A stretch of 64,000 bases of DNA from Cololabis saira (taxonomy: Eukaryota > Chordata > Actinopteri > Beloniformes > Belonidae). This document shows, piece after piece, positions 39,560 through 53,100 of this stretch; the stretch's first letter is position 1, and the number at the start of each line of letters is the position of its first letter. The notes under the pieces were generated by a model. The model ran no database searches, was not told the DNA's origin, and saw nothing but the letters and a program-made list of their open reading frames with translations. The position numbers were made by a program, and so were the translations under genes. The stretch covers positions 21,499,017 through 21,563,016 of the forward strand of contig NC_084587.1 of the NCBI RefSeq assembly GCF_033807715.1, written 5' to 3'.

Positions 39560-39790
39560 TGTAAAGGCGAGACCTTTGGTGATTTCCCCTCGCTACGCCG
39601 AATGAAAACCACCGCCCTCGACCGAAGCGTTCAGACTCAAATCAACGATGTTATCAAACACAAACGCAGCGTCCAATCAGAACACACCACGGCTACGCCC
39701 CTAATGCAGGGCTTCTGATTGGTCAATGGAGGAATGATTGACAGGAAGGTGCACCAATCATCATCATCTTGGGTATTTCCTCGTTGAGAG
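39560..39790 (-). promoter_or_regulatory. ppm1k: Candidate ppm1k promoter region
   Basis: A G+C-richer island with several CpGs. It carries two CCAAT boxes in opposite orientation (CCAAT 39673-39677 on +, ATTGG 39718-39722) about 45 bp apart and a CGCCCC block between them. It is the only promoter-like patch between the ppm1k coding start and the AAT repeat nest. The first exon could not be delimited. Inference from composition only. Confidence 0.35.
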
Positions 39791-39845
39791 AAAGAATAGA
39801 TCGGAATAGATCCCTTGTGGGTGGGTAGCCTAGTTATGGTACGCG

Positions 39846-39925
39846 TATAAAAATGATATGAAAATAAAAATGATAAAAAAAAATATATATATATAATATA
39901 TATATAATACAATAATAATAATAAC

Positions 39926-39989
<64 letters not shown>

Positions 39990-40031
39990 TATAAAAATGA
40001 TATGAAAATAAAAATGATTAAAAAAAATATA

Positions 40032-40123
<92 letters not shown>

Positions 40124-40136
40124 TATAAAAATGATC
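39846..40136. repeat. Composite AAT array with duplicated spacer
   Basis: Two (AAT)n arrays are each preceded by nearly the same 40-bp A-rich spacer (TATAAAAATGATATGAAAAT at 39846 and again at about 39990). A partial third spacer follows at about 40124. The array therefore grew by duplication of a spacer-plus-array unit. Confidence 0.85.
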
Positions 40137-40439
40137 TTAAATTACATTAAAAATATATAAATGTTCTCAGTTCATATTTTTGTAATACTGTGCTTGCAAT
40201 TACATCATAGCTCTGTGTACATAAGCCTTTCTCTATTGCCTCTGCTGTAGGCACTGTCTTAAAAAGTGACGATTTATTCACTACTTCCTGTACTGAATTC
40301 CACTGGAATTTAAACTTGCAAAGGGAGGAATCCTGTACATGCCATAATCTTATTGTGTGGATAAACATAGTGATGGTATTATTATGAAAATTGAGAACAC
40401 AGCCCAAGACCTGGTTCATATAGCATATATTTCAATTAT

Positions 40440-40728
40440 AGTTCTCAATAATAATAATAATAATCATAACAATACTACTACTACTACTAATAATAATAAA
40501 AGTAATAATAATAACCACAATCATATGCTGTAACAATGCACCTTTCAATGACCATGTCTACCTCATACTGCTGCACCTTTAAAAAAAAATTGTATAGATG
40601 TTAATAAGAGCTGTCGTTTGCCTATTTACTGTACAGTGGGCGAAAATAACCGAGTCAAATTTCCTGTCTTGTTTGACCTGACTTGGCCAAATAAAATGAT
40701 GATTGATGAATGATTCTGATTCTGAATA
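40440..40728 (+). repeat. Interspersed repeat with internal (AAT)n(ACT)n core, copy 2
   Basis: Same block order as 20101-20535: AAT, then ACT, then AAT triplets; CTGCTGCACCTTT; AGAGCTGTCGTTT; CGAAAATAACCGAGTCAAATT; TTGGCCAAATAAAATGATGA; ATTCTGATTCTG. Differences are point changes and small indels. Confidence 0.75.
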
Positions 40729-41164
40729 CCTTACAGTATCTTGTATGCTGATAAAACTCTTTATCAACTCTGCATCTCATTTTACTCATGTCACAGCATT
40801 GCCAGTTCAACAAGATGAAACACAAATGAACAAATACATTCTAGGGGGTCATATGTGGTGCTGAATAGAGATTATTGAGGAACACCTCTTTTATCCTTCC
40901 AGAGACATGAAAATGAGGCAAAGGATCATCTTTCAGCATAATATGACCCTAATATCTAAAGAAAATTCAGTAAAGAATGGGTAGGGCCCAATGTTACTGA
41001 GATGTAGTGCTCCATACCAAATAACAAATAAAATGAAATAAAATGATAAGAAAAGAGGTAAAATAATAAAAAGCACAAGTTGTTAAAAAGTAAGGGCAGT
41101 AGAGTACAGCAGGTAGGTATTTAATTTAATTTAAGAGTATGCTTCAGTAAACAGTAATGTTTTT

Positions 41165-41500
41165 AGGCCTGATTTAAAGGAGCTGACAGTTGGAGCAGAC
41201 CTCAGGTCTACAGGAAGTTTGTTCCACCAGTGAGGAGCAGAATAACTGAACGCTGCCTCACCTTGCTTGGTTCTGGTTTTTGGGACACACAACAAACCAG
41301 ATCCAGATGAACCTCAGGGGTCTGGGAGCTTCATAGGGAACTAACAGATCAACCATGTATTTTGGTCCAAGACCATTCAGTGCTTTGTAGAACAGCAGTA
41401 AGATTTTAAACTCTATCCTTTGACTCCCTGGAAGCCAGTGTAGCGATTTCATGATCGGTGTAATATGGTCCAGTTTCCTGTTGTTTGAGAAATCCCTTTT
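41165..41500 (-). mobile_element. L2-type LINE fragment, C-terminal reverse transcriptase
   Basis: The minus-strand frame at 41470-41258 reads LDHITPIMKSLHWLPGSQRI, EFKILLLFYKALNGLGPKYM and DLLVPYEAPRPLR. This is the strongly conserved C-terminal block of L2-type LINE ORF2 in fish (SLHWLPV..RI.FKILLLVYKALNGL.P.Y). The 5' part is absent. The region continues into a 3' tail toward about 41165. Confidence 0.85.
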
Positions 41501-41554
41501 TAAAAGTGGCAAACATAAATATTCCAGAGATAATTTTTGGTCAACAAAAATGAT

Positions 41555-42005
41555 CAACATTACAGTACATTACCGCCCCTTAGATGTTGTTAAGAGAGTA
41601 CGGTATTTGGGTCACATCATAAATGAGGATCTTTGTGATGATGGTGATGACATCCAGCGTCAGTGCTGTAAGCTCTATGCTCAGGCCCATATGCTTGCCC
41701 GTAGATTCCATATGTGCACAGCTGATGTTAAGGTAAATCTATTCAGAGCCTATTGTACACCTCTTTACACAGCTCACCTTTGGTGTAATTATACCACTGC
41801 CAAGCTAAAGAAATTGCAGGTAGCATATAATGATGCGTTCAGGATCCTCCTTAAGCTTCCAAGATGGGCAAGTGCAAGCACTTTATTTGTTAATTGTTAT
41901 GTCCCCACCTTCCATGCTCTGCTGAGGAATTTTATGTTTAAATTGATGTGTCAACTCCATGAGTCAGAAAATTGTCTAATAACTGCACTCAGAGCAGTGG
42001 ATAAA
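41555..42005 (+). mobile_element. LINE fragment of another clade, C-terminal reverse transcriptase
   Basis: The plus-strand frame reads VKRVRYLGHIINEDLCDDGD, IQRQCCKLYAQAHMLARRF, NLFRAYCTPLYTAHLWCNY, KLKKLQVAYNDAFRILLKLP. This is the thumb and connection region of a non-LTR reverse transcriptase (YLGH.I..D......I......LY..AN.L.RKF). It abuts the L2 fragment in the opposite orientation and ends at the CT/TA microsatellite. Clade not assigned. Confidence 0.8.
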
Positions 42006-42041
42006 AAATGTTATCGTTTTTTCCACACATATATATATGTG

Positions 42042-43761
<1,720 letters not shown>

Positions 43762-43971
43762 GTATAAACGTGATACAAGGTACACATCTGGACTATTTGT
43801 TTATTTGTTTATTTAATTGGATCCCCATAAGCTGCCACCAGAGTGACTATGGAAACATTGGAACAGATGTTTGCATGTATTCTAATGTGTGACCTGTAAT
43901 TTTTATGTATTTTTATGTATTTTATATGGAACCTTTTGAGCCTGTAATAAAGTATTTATATCATATCATAC

Positions 43972-44033
43972 GGTTGGCTTCATAGACATCATATAGAACA
44001 TTATGTTCTATATGATGTCTATGGTTGGCTTCA
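43972..44033. repeat. Perfect 43-bp palindrome flanked by 11-bp direct repeats
   Basis: 43981-44001 and 44003-44023 are exact 21-bp reverse complements around a single T at 44002. The unit GGTTGGCTTCA is present at 43972-43982 and 44023-44033, on either side. See findings. Confidence 0.95.
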
Positions 44034-44039
44034 GGTAAC

Positions 44040-44538
44040 GGGATACGTTGGGGGACATAATGTACCGCAACACCTGCACTTCCGGTACAGCGGGCCAATC
44101 ACATCCTTGCTCCCCGCAGGGTTTGGTGACGTAGCCAACAGTGGCACTTCCTGGTTTGATTTCTGGGCTGCAGAACCGAAACGAGCGTCTAATTCCACAA
44201 TGCATTTGCCAAGGTAATTACCATGTCGTAATTTCAATTAAACCGCACACAATTGTGTTGTTACCCCGTGCCAGTAACACCGGCGACCACTGGTAACCAG
44301 CTGGTTTCTGTCGGCGACAAGACTCGCTGTTAGCTGTAAACTGTAATAGCTTTGGTGAATCATGGAGCTGTGTGTTTTGCTTCTCCTACCCAAACTGGGG
44401 AAAAAATGCCGTGACGGATATTTAACTACAGCTGCGGACTGTATACGTGTATGTTTGTGTGGCTCCACATAAAGGGTCATTTCAGTCCTCGTATCTCAGA
44501 GCTAAACGTAGCGGACAGAAACGCAATTCACGACAAAG
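44040..44538 (+). promoter_or_regulatory. Candidate promoter and first noncoding exon of the HERC gene
   Basis: A G+C-richer region with an ETS-type ACTTCCGG (about 44078), CCAAT (44096), a CRE-like TGACGTAG (about 44128) and AGAACCGAAAC (44172-44182), which is one base short of an interferon-response (ISRE) core. It ends in a good donor, CGACAAAG|GTAATAA (exon end 44538), that would splice to 46992. No ATG-led frame joins the coding exon, so this exon would be 5' UTR. Inference from motifs and position. Confidence 0.45.
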
Positions 44539-44933
44539 GTAATAATTAACTTCAATTTCCTTGTGATTCACAACCATTAAAGGGTGTTAACAGCAAATTG
44601 CTGGGCTTGCTGCACAATAATCTGGGATATCAGTCACACCAAGAGCTTGCATGCAAAGTTTATGACTCCTGTGTCCGTGGGGGCAACTTTTAGTTCGTAC
44701 TATCTTATTATTAACTTTTTAGATATTGTTAACCATGTAGTTATCCATCAATACAAATAGTGGCAGCAGAAGGTGGCGTCTAACATCAGAGTATCAAAAC
44801 TTGACTTTGATGTCACCATGACTGGCATGAAAGGCGTGGACTCACATCCACAATAACAACTATATGCTGCACCTATTATGATGTTTTTAACGTGTGGGCT
44901 TTAGAAGCTCATTTTCTACCTGGCAGTGGCATT

Positions 44934-44989
44934 TACAGGACTGTCTCAGAAAATTAGAATATTGTGATAAAGTTCTTTATTTTCTGTAA

Positions 44990-45020
<31 letters not shown>

Positions 45021-45549
45021 TGTCATACATTCTGGATTCATTACAAATCAACTGAAATATTGCAAGCCTTTTATTATTTTAATATTGCTGATTATGGCTT
45101 ACAGTTTAAGATTAAGATTCCCAGAATATTCTAATTTTTTGAGATAGGATATTTGAGTTTTCTTAAAGCAGTACTATGTAACTTTTCCACCTTAATCTAA
45201 TATTTCCAGAGTCCTTGTGATGGTACATCAACTTACAACAGGTTTAATGACACCTCTGTCATGGTCTGAGGGGTCTGTATCGCCTTCACTGGCACTATGT
45301 AACTTGGAGGTGGATGGTAGGAACCCTGCCACACTACTGGTAAAGCACTACCGCCTTTGTCCAAAGGAGCCGCCAAACTCAACAAAAGCTGAAAGTTACA
45401 TTGTGCTGCTTTAAGCTGTAAGCCATGATCCGCAGTATTAAAATAATAAAAGGCTTGCAATATTTCAGTTGATTTGTAATGAATCCAGAATGTATGACAT
45501 TTTTGTTTTTTTAATTGCATTACAGAAAATTTTCTGAGACAGTCCTGTA
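44934..45549. mobile_element. Palindromic Tc1/mariner-type MITE (TA target), host of a nested element
   Basis: TA at 44934-44935 and 45548-45549 flank 44936-45547. The two arms, about 44936-45117 and 45415-45547, are near-perfect reverse complements: CAGGACTGTCTCAGAAAAT at the left, ATTTTCTGAGACAGTCCTG at the right, with TCATACATTCTGGATTC in both. The left arm has a long poly-A expansion (44997-45020). A 244-bp TTAA element sits between them; without it the element is about 364 bp. Confidence 0.9.
45163..45414. mobile_element. Nested TTAA-flanked MITE (244 bp)
   Basis: TTAA at 45163-45166 and 45411-45414. The ends of 45167-45410 are inverted repeats: AGCAGTACTATGTAACTTT on the left and AAAGTTACATTGTGCTGCT on the right. 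No coding capacity. It lies inside the palindromic TA element. Confidence 0.88.
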
Positions 45550-45910
45550 TAGTGCATTTGTAACCACTGAATCAAAAAATGCAAAGTCATATTCAAAATA
45601 TATAAAATATACATTTTTTCTAGGTATATCAATTTTGATATCTAATTTTAAATCTGAGATATTTGAAATACTAGAAATTTGTCTTAAATCATTTTATTTT
45701 TAAAGTCAATACACACATGGTTCTTGGATGCCGATACTACTTCTGCGGTTGAATCACTTTTGACATGACTATAATTTTATTTTTTTAATTGATCACCTAT
45801 TGCAGAATTACTCGTGTAGCTTAATTCGTTGATGCTAGTTTCAGGCACATTTTGCATAAATTTACATTTTTTTTTTATCAAATTATTTAATTGACTCTAG
45901 TTGGGGATTA

Positions 45911-46183
45911 TTAAAGGAGCTTGAGGCCAACAGCGAAGCCGGCACAGGAGAACGGGGAGAACGCGCATGCAGCGTCATGTGACGTCACATCCGCAGGACA
46001 GCGCGGGAAATTCGGGCCCAGAATTGCAGCACATTTTGCAGCACACAGTCTTTTCAAGGCAACGGAGAGATACACTAGAGGGCTCATTCGTTTTGGTTTG
46101 GAACGCTTCATCTGACATTATTACTAGAAAACTTAAAACGTATACGCATTTTTTTTCATAAATCCTGCCTCAAGCTCCTTTAA
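45911..46183. mobile_element. TTAA-flanked MITE (265 bp) with a consensus CRE
   Basis: TTAA at 45911-45914 and 46180-46183. The termini of 45915-46179 are exact inverted repeats, AGGAGCTTGAGGC and GCCTCAAGCTCCT. The interior is G+C-rich and contains the palindromic CRE TGACGTCA at 45980-45987. It lies in the first intron of the HERC gene. Confidence 0.88.
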
Positions 46184-46991
46184 TTATAGCTCATGATTAT
46201 TATATGAGAAATCCTGGATTTTTTTTCATATTAATTTTATGCCACTTTAATCTGCCTTTACCTCCACCACCATCTTGTAAATCTGATAAATTATATCGTT
46301 CAAATTACTGAACCCACATTTTTCCATTTGACATATTTTTGCCCACAGTGTGCCCACGGTGATACTGTGGCATTTGCTGTGCAACTAAACCATTCGAGTG
46401 AATGTCAGCAGATGCTCGGCTGCCGTCAGTTGAATATTAGAAGTTAAACGCCTCAAAATAAACAGTTAGTGACATTTAATCACAGCCACAGTGGGGTGCT
46501 TAATTTGGACAACAATGTGGGAAGAGAAATTAAATGGGAAGAAAATTCTTAGTTTCATAATTTTGTTTTGTTTTTGTGATAAATCCAATCAGATGACTGG
46601 GCAATGACAATGTTCATTGATGTCTGCTTTAAGACCAGTAATTATACTATAATGCGAACTATATGGGACAGTTTGTGATTTAAAATAATTTTCTTGTTGT
46701 GTTTATTTTATTATTATTTTCTGATAACTCAGTCGCATGTTTGTACTGTAAGTAGATGGACATTAAGGCGGGACTGCTTGGAGCAGCCTAAGCCAGGATT
46801 ACACTGCCAGTGTTTATTTAAACACACTGTCTGTTCCACTGTCACCGTGCTTACATCATTCTAGCCACAACCACCTCTAAATCCAATCTCTACTTTATTA
46901 CTGAAAAATGTCAGGATTCACACATTGAGCACAATGGGGTGATTTCCTAATAAAGATAATGACTTAGTCCTCTTGCTTTTGTTTCTTCCAG
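46184..46991 (+). other. HERC gene first intron, 3' part
   Basis: A+T-rich intron up to the acceptor GTTTCTTCCAG (exon start 46992). No other feature seen. Confidence 0.5.
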
Positions 46992-47121
46992 GATTGGAAT
47001 TTACATGAAGAGACGAAAACGGGCTTGCTCTCAGGCTTGAAGATTATTGTCTTCTGTCATCCGGCCATCTCTCTCGCTTCTCCTCTTCATAGCGGTGCTC
47101 ATTTCCTATCCCTTCACCACC

Positions 47122-50100
47122 ATGCTGGGCTGGGGGAACTCCAGAGATGGGCAGTTGGGTATCGGTGTGGAGAGGAACCCAATATTTGAGCCAAGGAGGT
47201 GTCATTTGTTCATTGGGAGAGGACTGACAGAGCTCGCATGTGGAGGGCAACACACACTCATCCTGCTGCATGATGGAAGTGTGTACACCTGTGGCTCTAA
47301 CAGCTGTGGACAACTGGGTCACGATAAAGCTGGGACCTCCCCAGGTAAGCTTTGAGTATAGACAACAATTTTAGCAACATCTAGTTAGTGTTTACAGGGT
47401 GTTAGGATGGGTGTGGGAAATTCACAAGCATGTTTTTGATTGTGGATGAAAATGCTGGCACTGACTGGATTGGTGGCCTGATTTAAAAAAAAAAAATGGT
47501 TCTGTTTGACTAACAGTTTTATTATTGTGGCTTCATTTCTAAGCCTTTTGTATTAAATCTCATAGGCCCAATGGATTGAATGAACAGAAATACATACATT
47601 TAAACTACATTGCAGTGGGATTTGTTGTTTTTGTCAGAGACTTTAAGGTATTTCTGAATGTGCGATAAAATGCCTTTAGCAGGTCCCAGCAAGTCCAGCT
47701 GCTGTTATCTTTTTACATGAACTGCACAGATCTGCAGTACATACACAGACACCTTGTAACATGAATTTGACATTGACGATATGCATTTTAGTCAAATAAA
47801 AGAACATGTAAGTAGCAGAAAGTAGACACTACGGGTCTGTATTAGTAGAGGTTGGTTATGGTAAATGGTCCACACTTACATAGTGTTTCTATAACTTTTT
47901 CTAGGTTTTACCTTTTATTCTTCTGTTAACACTAATGCACATTTAACAATTCTTATTATATACACTTTATGCACTCTATTTACAGGATTTACAATTGTAC
48001 TTTTATTCTTCATTCACACACCAGTGAGCATGTCGAGAGCAATGTTCTCACCCAAGGAAACTTCAGGAAGTGGTGAGGTGGTGGATCATACTGCCAACCT
48101 ACTCTACCCCCTGATTCATAGCTATTCCTAGTTTGTGTGGGTGAGCCTGCAAAAACAATGACTTATAATAACTTGAGCAAATACATAAAAGGTATTTTCA
48201 TACAAAAAAAAATAAGGGTATGATGTATTTATGATTCTTCAAATGCATTGGTGCATCTCCGTTGCATATCTATAGTAGAAGACACACACAGGAAGGTGGT
48301 TCACCAACGGCATCGTTTCTGATCATCTTGTCTGCGTTTCCTCTTCACTTATACTTTTACCTCACTTTCCAGTGCTGATGAAAAGATAGAAGGGAGTTTT
48401 TGCTTAATGCATATTATATCCAACACTCATTAACTAATGTCTTGTATTTTTGCTCATTGGAGGATATAACTTTTTTTCTTTCTTGTTCATCTTAGTGTTG
48501 GTCTTTCTAAAACATTTTATGATTTTGAAAGGGCAGCTTAACTAAATGACATGGGTTGGGTCTGTAAAGGTGCTATGAATAGCCTCTACCAGAACATGTC
48601 ACAAAATGACATTGACAATATTGGGAAACTGTACCAGTATTGCATAAAAGCAAAAGGCTGGTACGATTTAACTTGAATGTTTACTTTTGATTAAGAACTG
48701 TCTGAGATTAATTCATGCCAAACACAAACATAGCTTGAAAATAAAAGTCTCTGAATTAAACAGCATGCAGTTCCTTTACTTTTAAATCAAGGCTGTAGTT
48801 TAATCTTTACCTCCGTTATAGTCTGATTAAGTTCCTCTTGTCTTCGCAGAGCTGGTGGGGGCTCTGGATACGCAGAAGATAACAAGGGTGTCGTGCGGTC
48901 GGGCCCATTCGATGGCGGTGAATGAGCAGGGTCAAGTGTTTGCGTGGGGGGCTGGTGACGGAGGACAGCTCGGCCTCGGGACTGCGGAGGTGGCTGTTCG
49001 AGTGCCAAGGTGATTGTGTAGCTACTTGTGTCCATTAGCTCAGTTTGATTCTGTAGAAAGAGTTATGCAGCTGAACTGGCTTTACCACAGTTTTCACCTG
49101 TGACCTGTAAAGTAAAAATAGATCCTGACCTGTATGACAAATGAAATTCTTCCAACAACAGTAGAAAAAAAAAAGTGTTAAAATTGCAGAAATTGATCTC
49201 CTCAATTTATCTTATTGGGTAATTTATTAGACTGTTAAACATACCACTGTCCCAATATTTCTGTAATGTGTGGTATTTCATTTTAGCCTTTTGCATCAAT
49301 ATGTCTTTTGTGTTTAATTTTGTCCTGATGAGTGTTTTTCTTGTATTTCCCAGGTTGGTTAAAAGACTGTGTGACCACACCATCTCCCAAGTAATGTGTG
49401 GAAACCAGCACTGCATCGCACTTTCCAGAGGTGTGAAAGACCTAACCCTAACCCCACCGTCTTTTCAGAACACATTAGTACTGTTTTACTTGAGCTGATA
49501 AAGTCTAAGTAACATGTACAGTAAGGATCCATCCATCCATCCATCCATCCATCCATCCATCCATCCATCCATCCATCCATCCATCCATCCATCCATCCAT
49601 CCATCCATCCATCCATCCATCCATCCATCCATCCATCCATCCATCCATGCACACACTGGGAGAAAAATACAAACCCCACATAGAAAGACTCCAGCTGGTA
49701 TTTCAACTGGGTAACTTGTCGGTGTGAGACAGCAGTGCTGAAGTGACAACACACAGCAGCTGCCCATAAAAACAGTTTTAGTGTTATTGAGCTTTGGCTA
49801 GTATTGCAAGAGCCATAACATTGAGCATACACCAATGAGTACAAGATCCAAATAATTCTTAAAACACAATTATTCCCCGAAGCAGTTACCGGTGTAGCTT
49901 CATTGATGCATACATTTTCTATGCGTCCTTTGCAGATGGTCAGCTGTTCACGTGGGGCCAGAACACCAATGGCCAGCTTGGTTTGGGAAAAGGAGAGCCC
50001 AGCAAGTTGTCTCCCTGTCCTCTGAAATCGCTGGCAGGAATCCCGTTGGCACAGGTCACTGCTGGGGGAGACCACAGTTTTGCGCTCTCCTTGTCTGGAG

Positions 50101-53100
50101 CTGTGTTTGGCTGGGGGAAAAACAGAGCTGGACAGCTGGGTCTTAATGATAAACAAGGTGAGTAATAAGCCGTTTAGGAATATTGTGCCATTTAAAAACA
50201 GAAAAAACTAAACGAAAAATGCTAGTGTTTCTTGTAACAGCATGTGTTCATGTATGAAGAATATACAAACAGGTTTGAGAGTGGTATATTATACTCAAGT
50301 TTCTGAAACAAAAGCAGAATAATTTGCCAACCTTTAAATAACTATGACATAGCAAAAAGAAGATACTCTTTAATTTATACCGTAGATGGTCATGTTATCC
50401 AGTTGTGGTTGAAAAGATATTTGATACAAGTTCTCAGTTTTTTTTTTAATCCATCCATATTCTCTTAACTTGACACGGTTTAACACTTTGATGCTCTGCT
50501 AAAATGCAGAAGCGCCAGTCTTTTCTGTTAAGTCCCCCTCATTTGAGTAAATACTTGGATCTAACAGGAGGATGCAACAGTGTGTATTGGCCTAACTCTT
50601 ATTTCTGCTACAGATCGGGCTGTACCATGCCACATCAAATTTTTGAGATCTCAGAAAGTTGTTCACATCAGCTGCGGAGATGAACATACAGCAGCCCTCA
50701 CAAAGGTGGGAAATATTGCTCAACTCTCTCCAGGTTTACATGTCATTATATATGATTCTGCTTTTCTTCAAGGGAAACATCCATGACCCAAATAGTCCAG
50801 TTTGGTTACGTTGTGAATAGTCAGCTATCAGATAATTGTCAGTCATAGTTATGTAATTTTACTTATTTATTAAAAGATCTTTGCCTTTTTAACAATAGGT
50901 TCTACATTCAACCCATTATTGCATGGATAGAAATAAGAACTACTGTGCCAAAGCCTTCTTAATCTTAATTCCTCACCCGCTTTACGAGTATATTCATTTA
51001 TTTGACCAAGTGAAGGGGAATGCAAATGTCCATCTCTATTATTTGCTCTTTGTTCATGTATTTGAAAACAACAGGAACCCAAAGCACAAAAAATGAAATT
51101 AAAAGATTCTGTTTTGTCTCTTTGACAGGATGGAGGCATGTTCACGTTTGGCGATGGCTCTTGGGGCCAGCTGGGTCATGGCTCCACCAACAGTGAACTT
51201 TTACCAAGACGAGTTATGGAGCTCATGGGTACTGAGGTGTCTCAGATTGCGTGTGGAAGGTACTGTGTCTAAAACAGCGTAGGAGGTTTTCAGGTACACA
51301 TGTACAGTCATGTGATAAAGACAGTATAACCTTGTAAGGTTTTCCCTCTAAAGACATAATGTTGCATCTGGTAGTTAGCAGGTATAACAATGAGCTAAAT
51401 ATAACCTCTGGTGAACAACAACACAGGCACGCTGCGCCATTGTCATACCGTCTTTGGTGAAGGTCATTGCTGCTCTTTCCTTACGTGGTGGAAGGAAGGC
51501 ATATTATGTATTTATGCTATGTAATGTTACTTCAGAAGACAAAAGCGCTAGTTTCAAAGGAAGCTTTCTCTGATGTAATATGCTGTCTAATTTGACATTA
51601 CCGTAAGTTGCAGAGTAAGTCAGATGTCGCTAAACTGTGTTGTGATCTGTTTTAGGTGATTTTAGTCGGCATCAATGAATGGTGTAATAACGTTAACCAT
51701 TCGTCCTCCAGTTCAATGCAAAATATTTTTGGCGAGGCTATCTCCAGTGCATCCGTTTTCTGATTTTAATTCATGCCATTTTTAGAGTGCGTCAGAGGCA
51801 TCGTCACTCGTCACTTGTCACTTGTCACTTTCAGTTAGTTTATAGTGATTACAGGAAGATATTGGCAAGATCTGTAACATTGTTCACAAGAGGTGCTTAA
51901 GTGAGTACCGTAATAACATCATTGTATTGGATGTATTTGGTGAATGCAACTTTCCCACTCTGAAATGAAGCTGGTGACATCTCATCAAGCAGGTTAACGT
52001 GACACTGAAGTCAGTTGCTGGTTGAGATTGAAGGACCAGTCTTCTGCATTTTAGAGAGTTGTTATCACCCAGTTTTGATCAGTTATTAGCTGATGGACAG
52101 ATGGCCTCACATCTGACTCGTCTGTTTTGGTCGATTCAATGACCCCGAGCTGCCATGGTCTCTTGGATGAAAAATAAGTTAAAATCATCACCTCTCTGGC
52201 TTCATGCTTGACACATGGTGTAAGGTGTTTATGCTGATCTGCTGTATTCTTTTTGCAAAACAGTGCAGTGCATTGTGGCCAGACTTTACCACAGTGGTTC
52301 CAGAAGTTCTTTGGTCTGTTCAGATTATGCTTTTCAAACCTGAGTTGAACCACTTTGTTTTAGAGAAACCTCTATAGAGTCTGAAATTTAACCTTTTTGT
52401 TAACTTATTTTTCTCCTCACTCTTTCTGTGGATGTCCCCGCCTGAGAAAAAAAAAATTTCCAAATTCTGAATAAGATCTCAAATTGACTGGACATGGCCT
52501 AATAACGTTTTATATCGATAAAAAGTGCAGTCGCGTCTCTAAGTTCTTTGCTGATGTCTTTCCTCTGCGTAGCTTTGGTAACAAAGACCTGGATTCTGAA
52601 GTCCTGCAAAGTGACACAGCTAGCCAGTAGAAATGGTCACAGTTCTCTGATGATTAATTAATCAAGTGTGTTTCATTGGCAGCGCTGCTATTATTTATCC
52701 TCCTTTTTCTTTTGAAAGGAGTTGGGGATGGAATTAGATTTTGAAACGCAGCTTTTGCATTTTAGCTTAGTTTTGTTCTCTGAATATTGATGACATGTAA
52801 TATAGCATATGTTTTTATTCAGTTGATGTTGTATTTACTGTATTTTTCCTAGTACTGTATATAAAACCTTTTAGACATGATCAGCTCCATGATAATCTGT
52901 TATAATCCAGTGGAACAGATTGGCAGAAATGTATAAGCCTACATTTTTCTAACTTTCAATAATCAAAAATGCTTCTTACTTCAGCCCTTAGTTATGTTCA
53001 CACTGACATAGAACCTGCAAGCTAACACAGACAATCTAGTCATTTTTTTGTACATTATGTTGATGATTGAGGACTGTACAAGGAGATTTATAGGCTACAA

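Noticed and set aside
49527..49648. CRISPR-like regular repeat
   Set aside because: It is a continuous CATC tetranucleotide array without spacers, in a vertebrate intron.
49359..50156. A 265-residue minus-strand open frame with Met-Asp-Gly-Trp repeats
   Set aside because: The repeats are the translated CATC microsatellite, and both ends lie antisense to HERC exons. No independent evidence for a protein.
52370..52700. Possible continuation of the Tc1 fossil
   Set aside because: No transposase motif or inverted terminus could be found, so the fossil was not extended.
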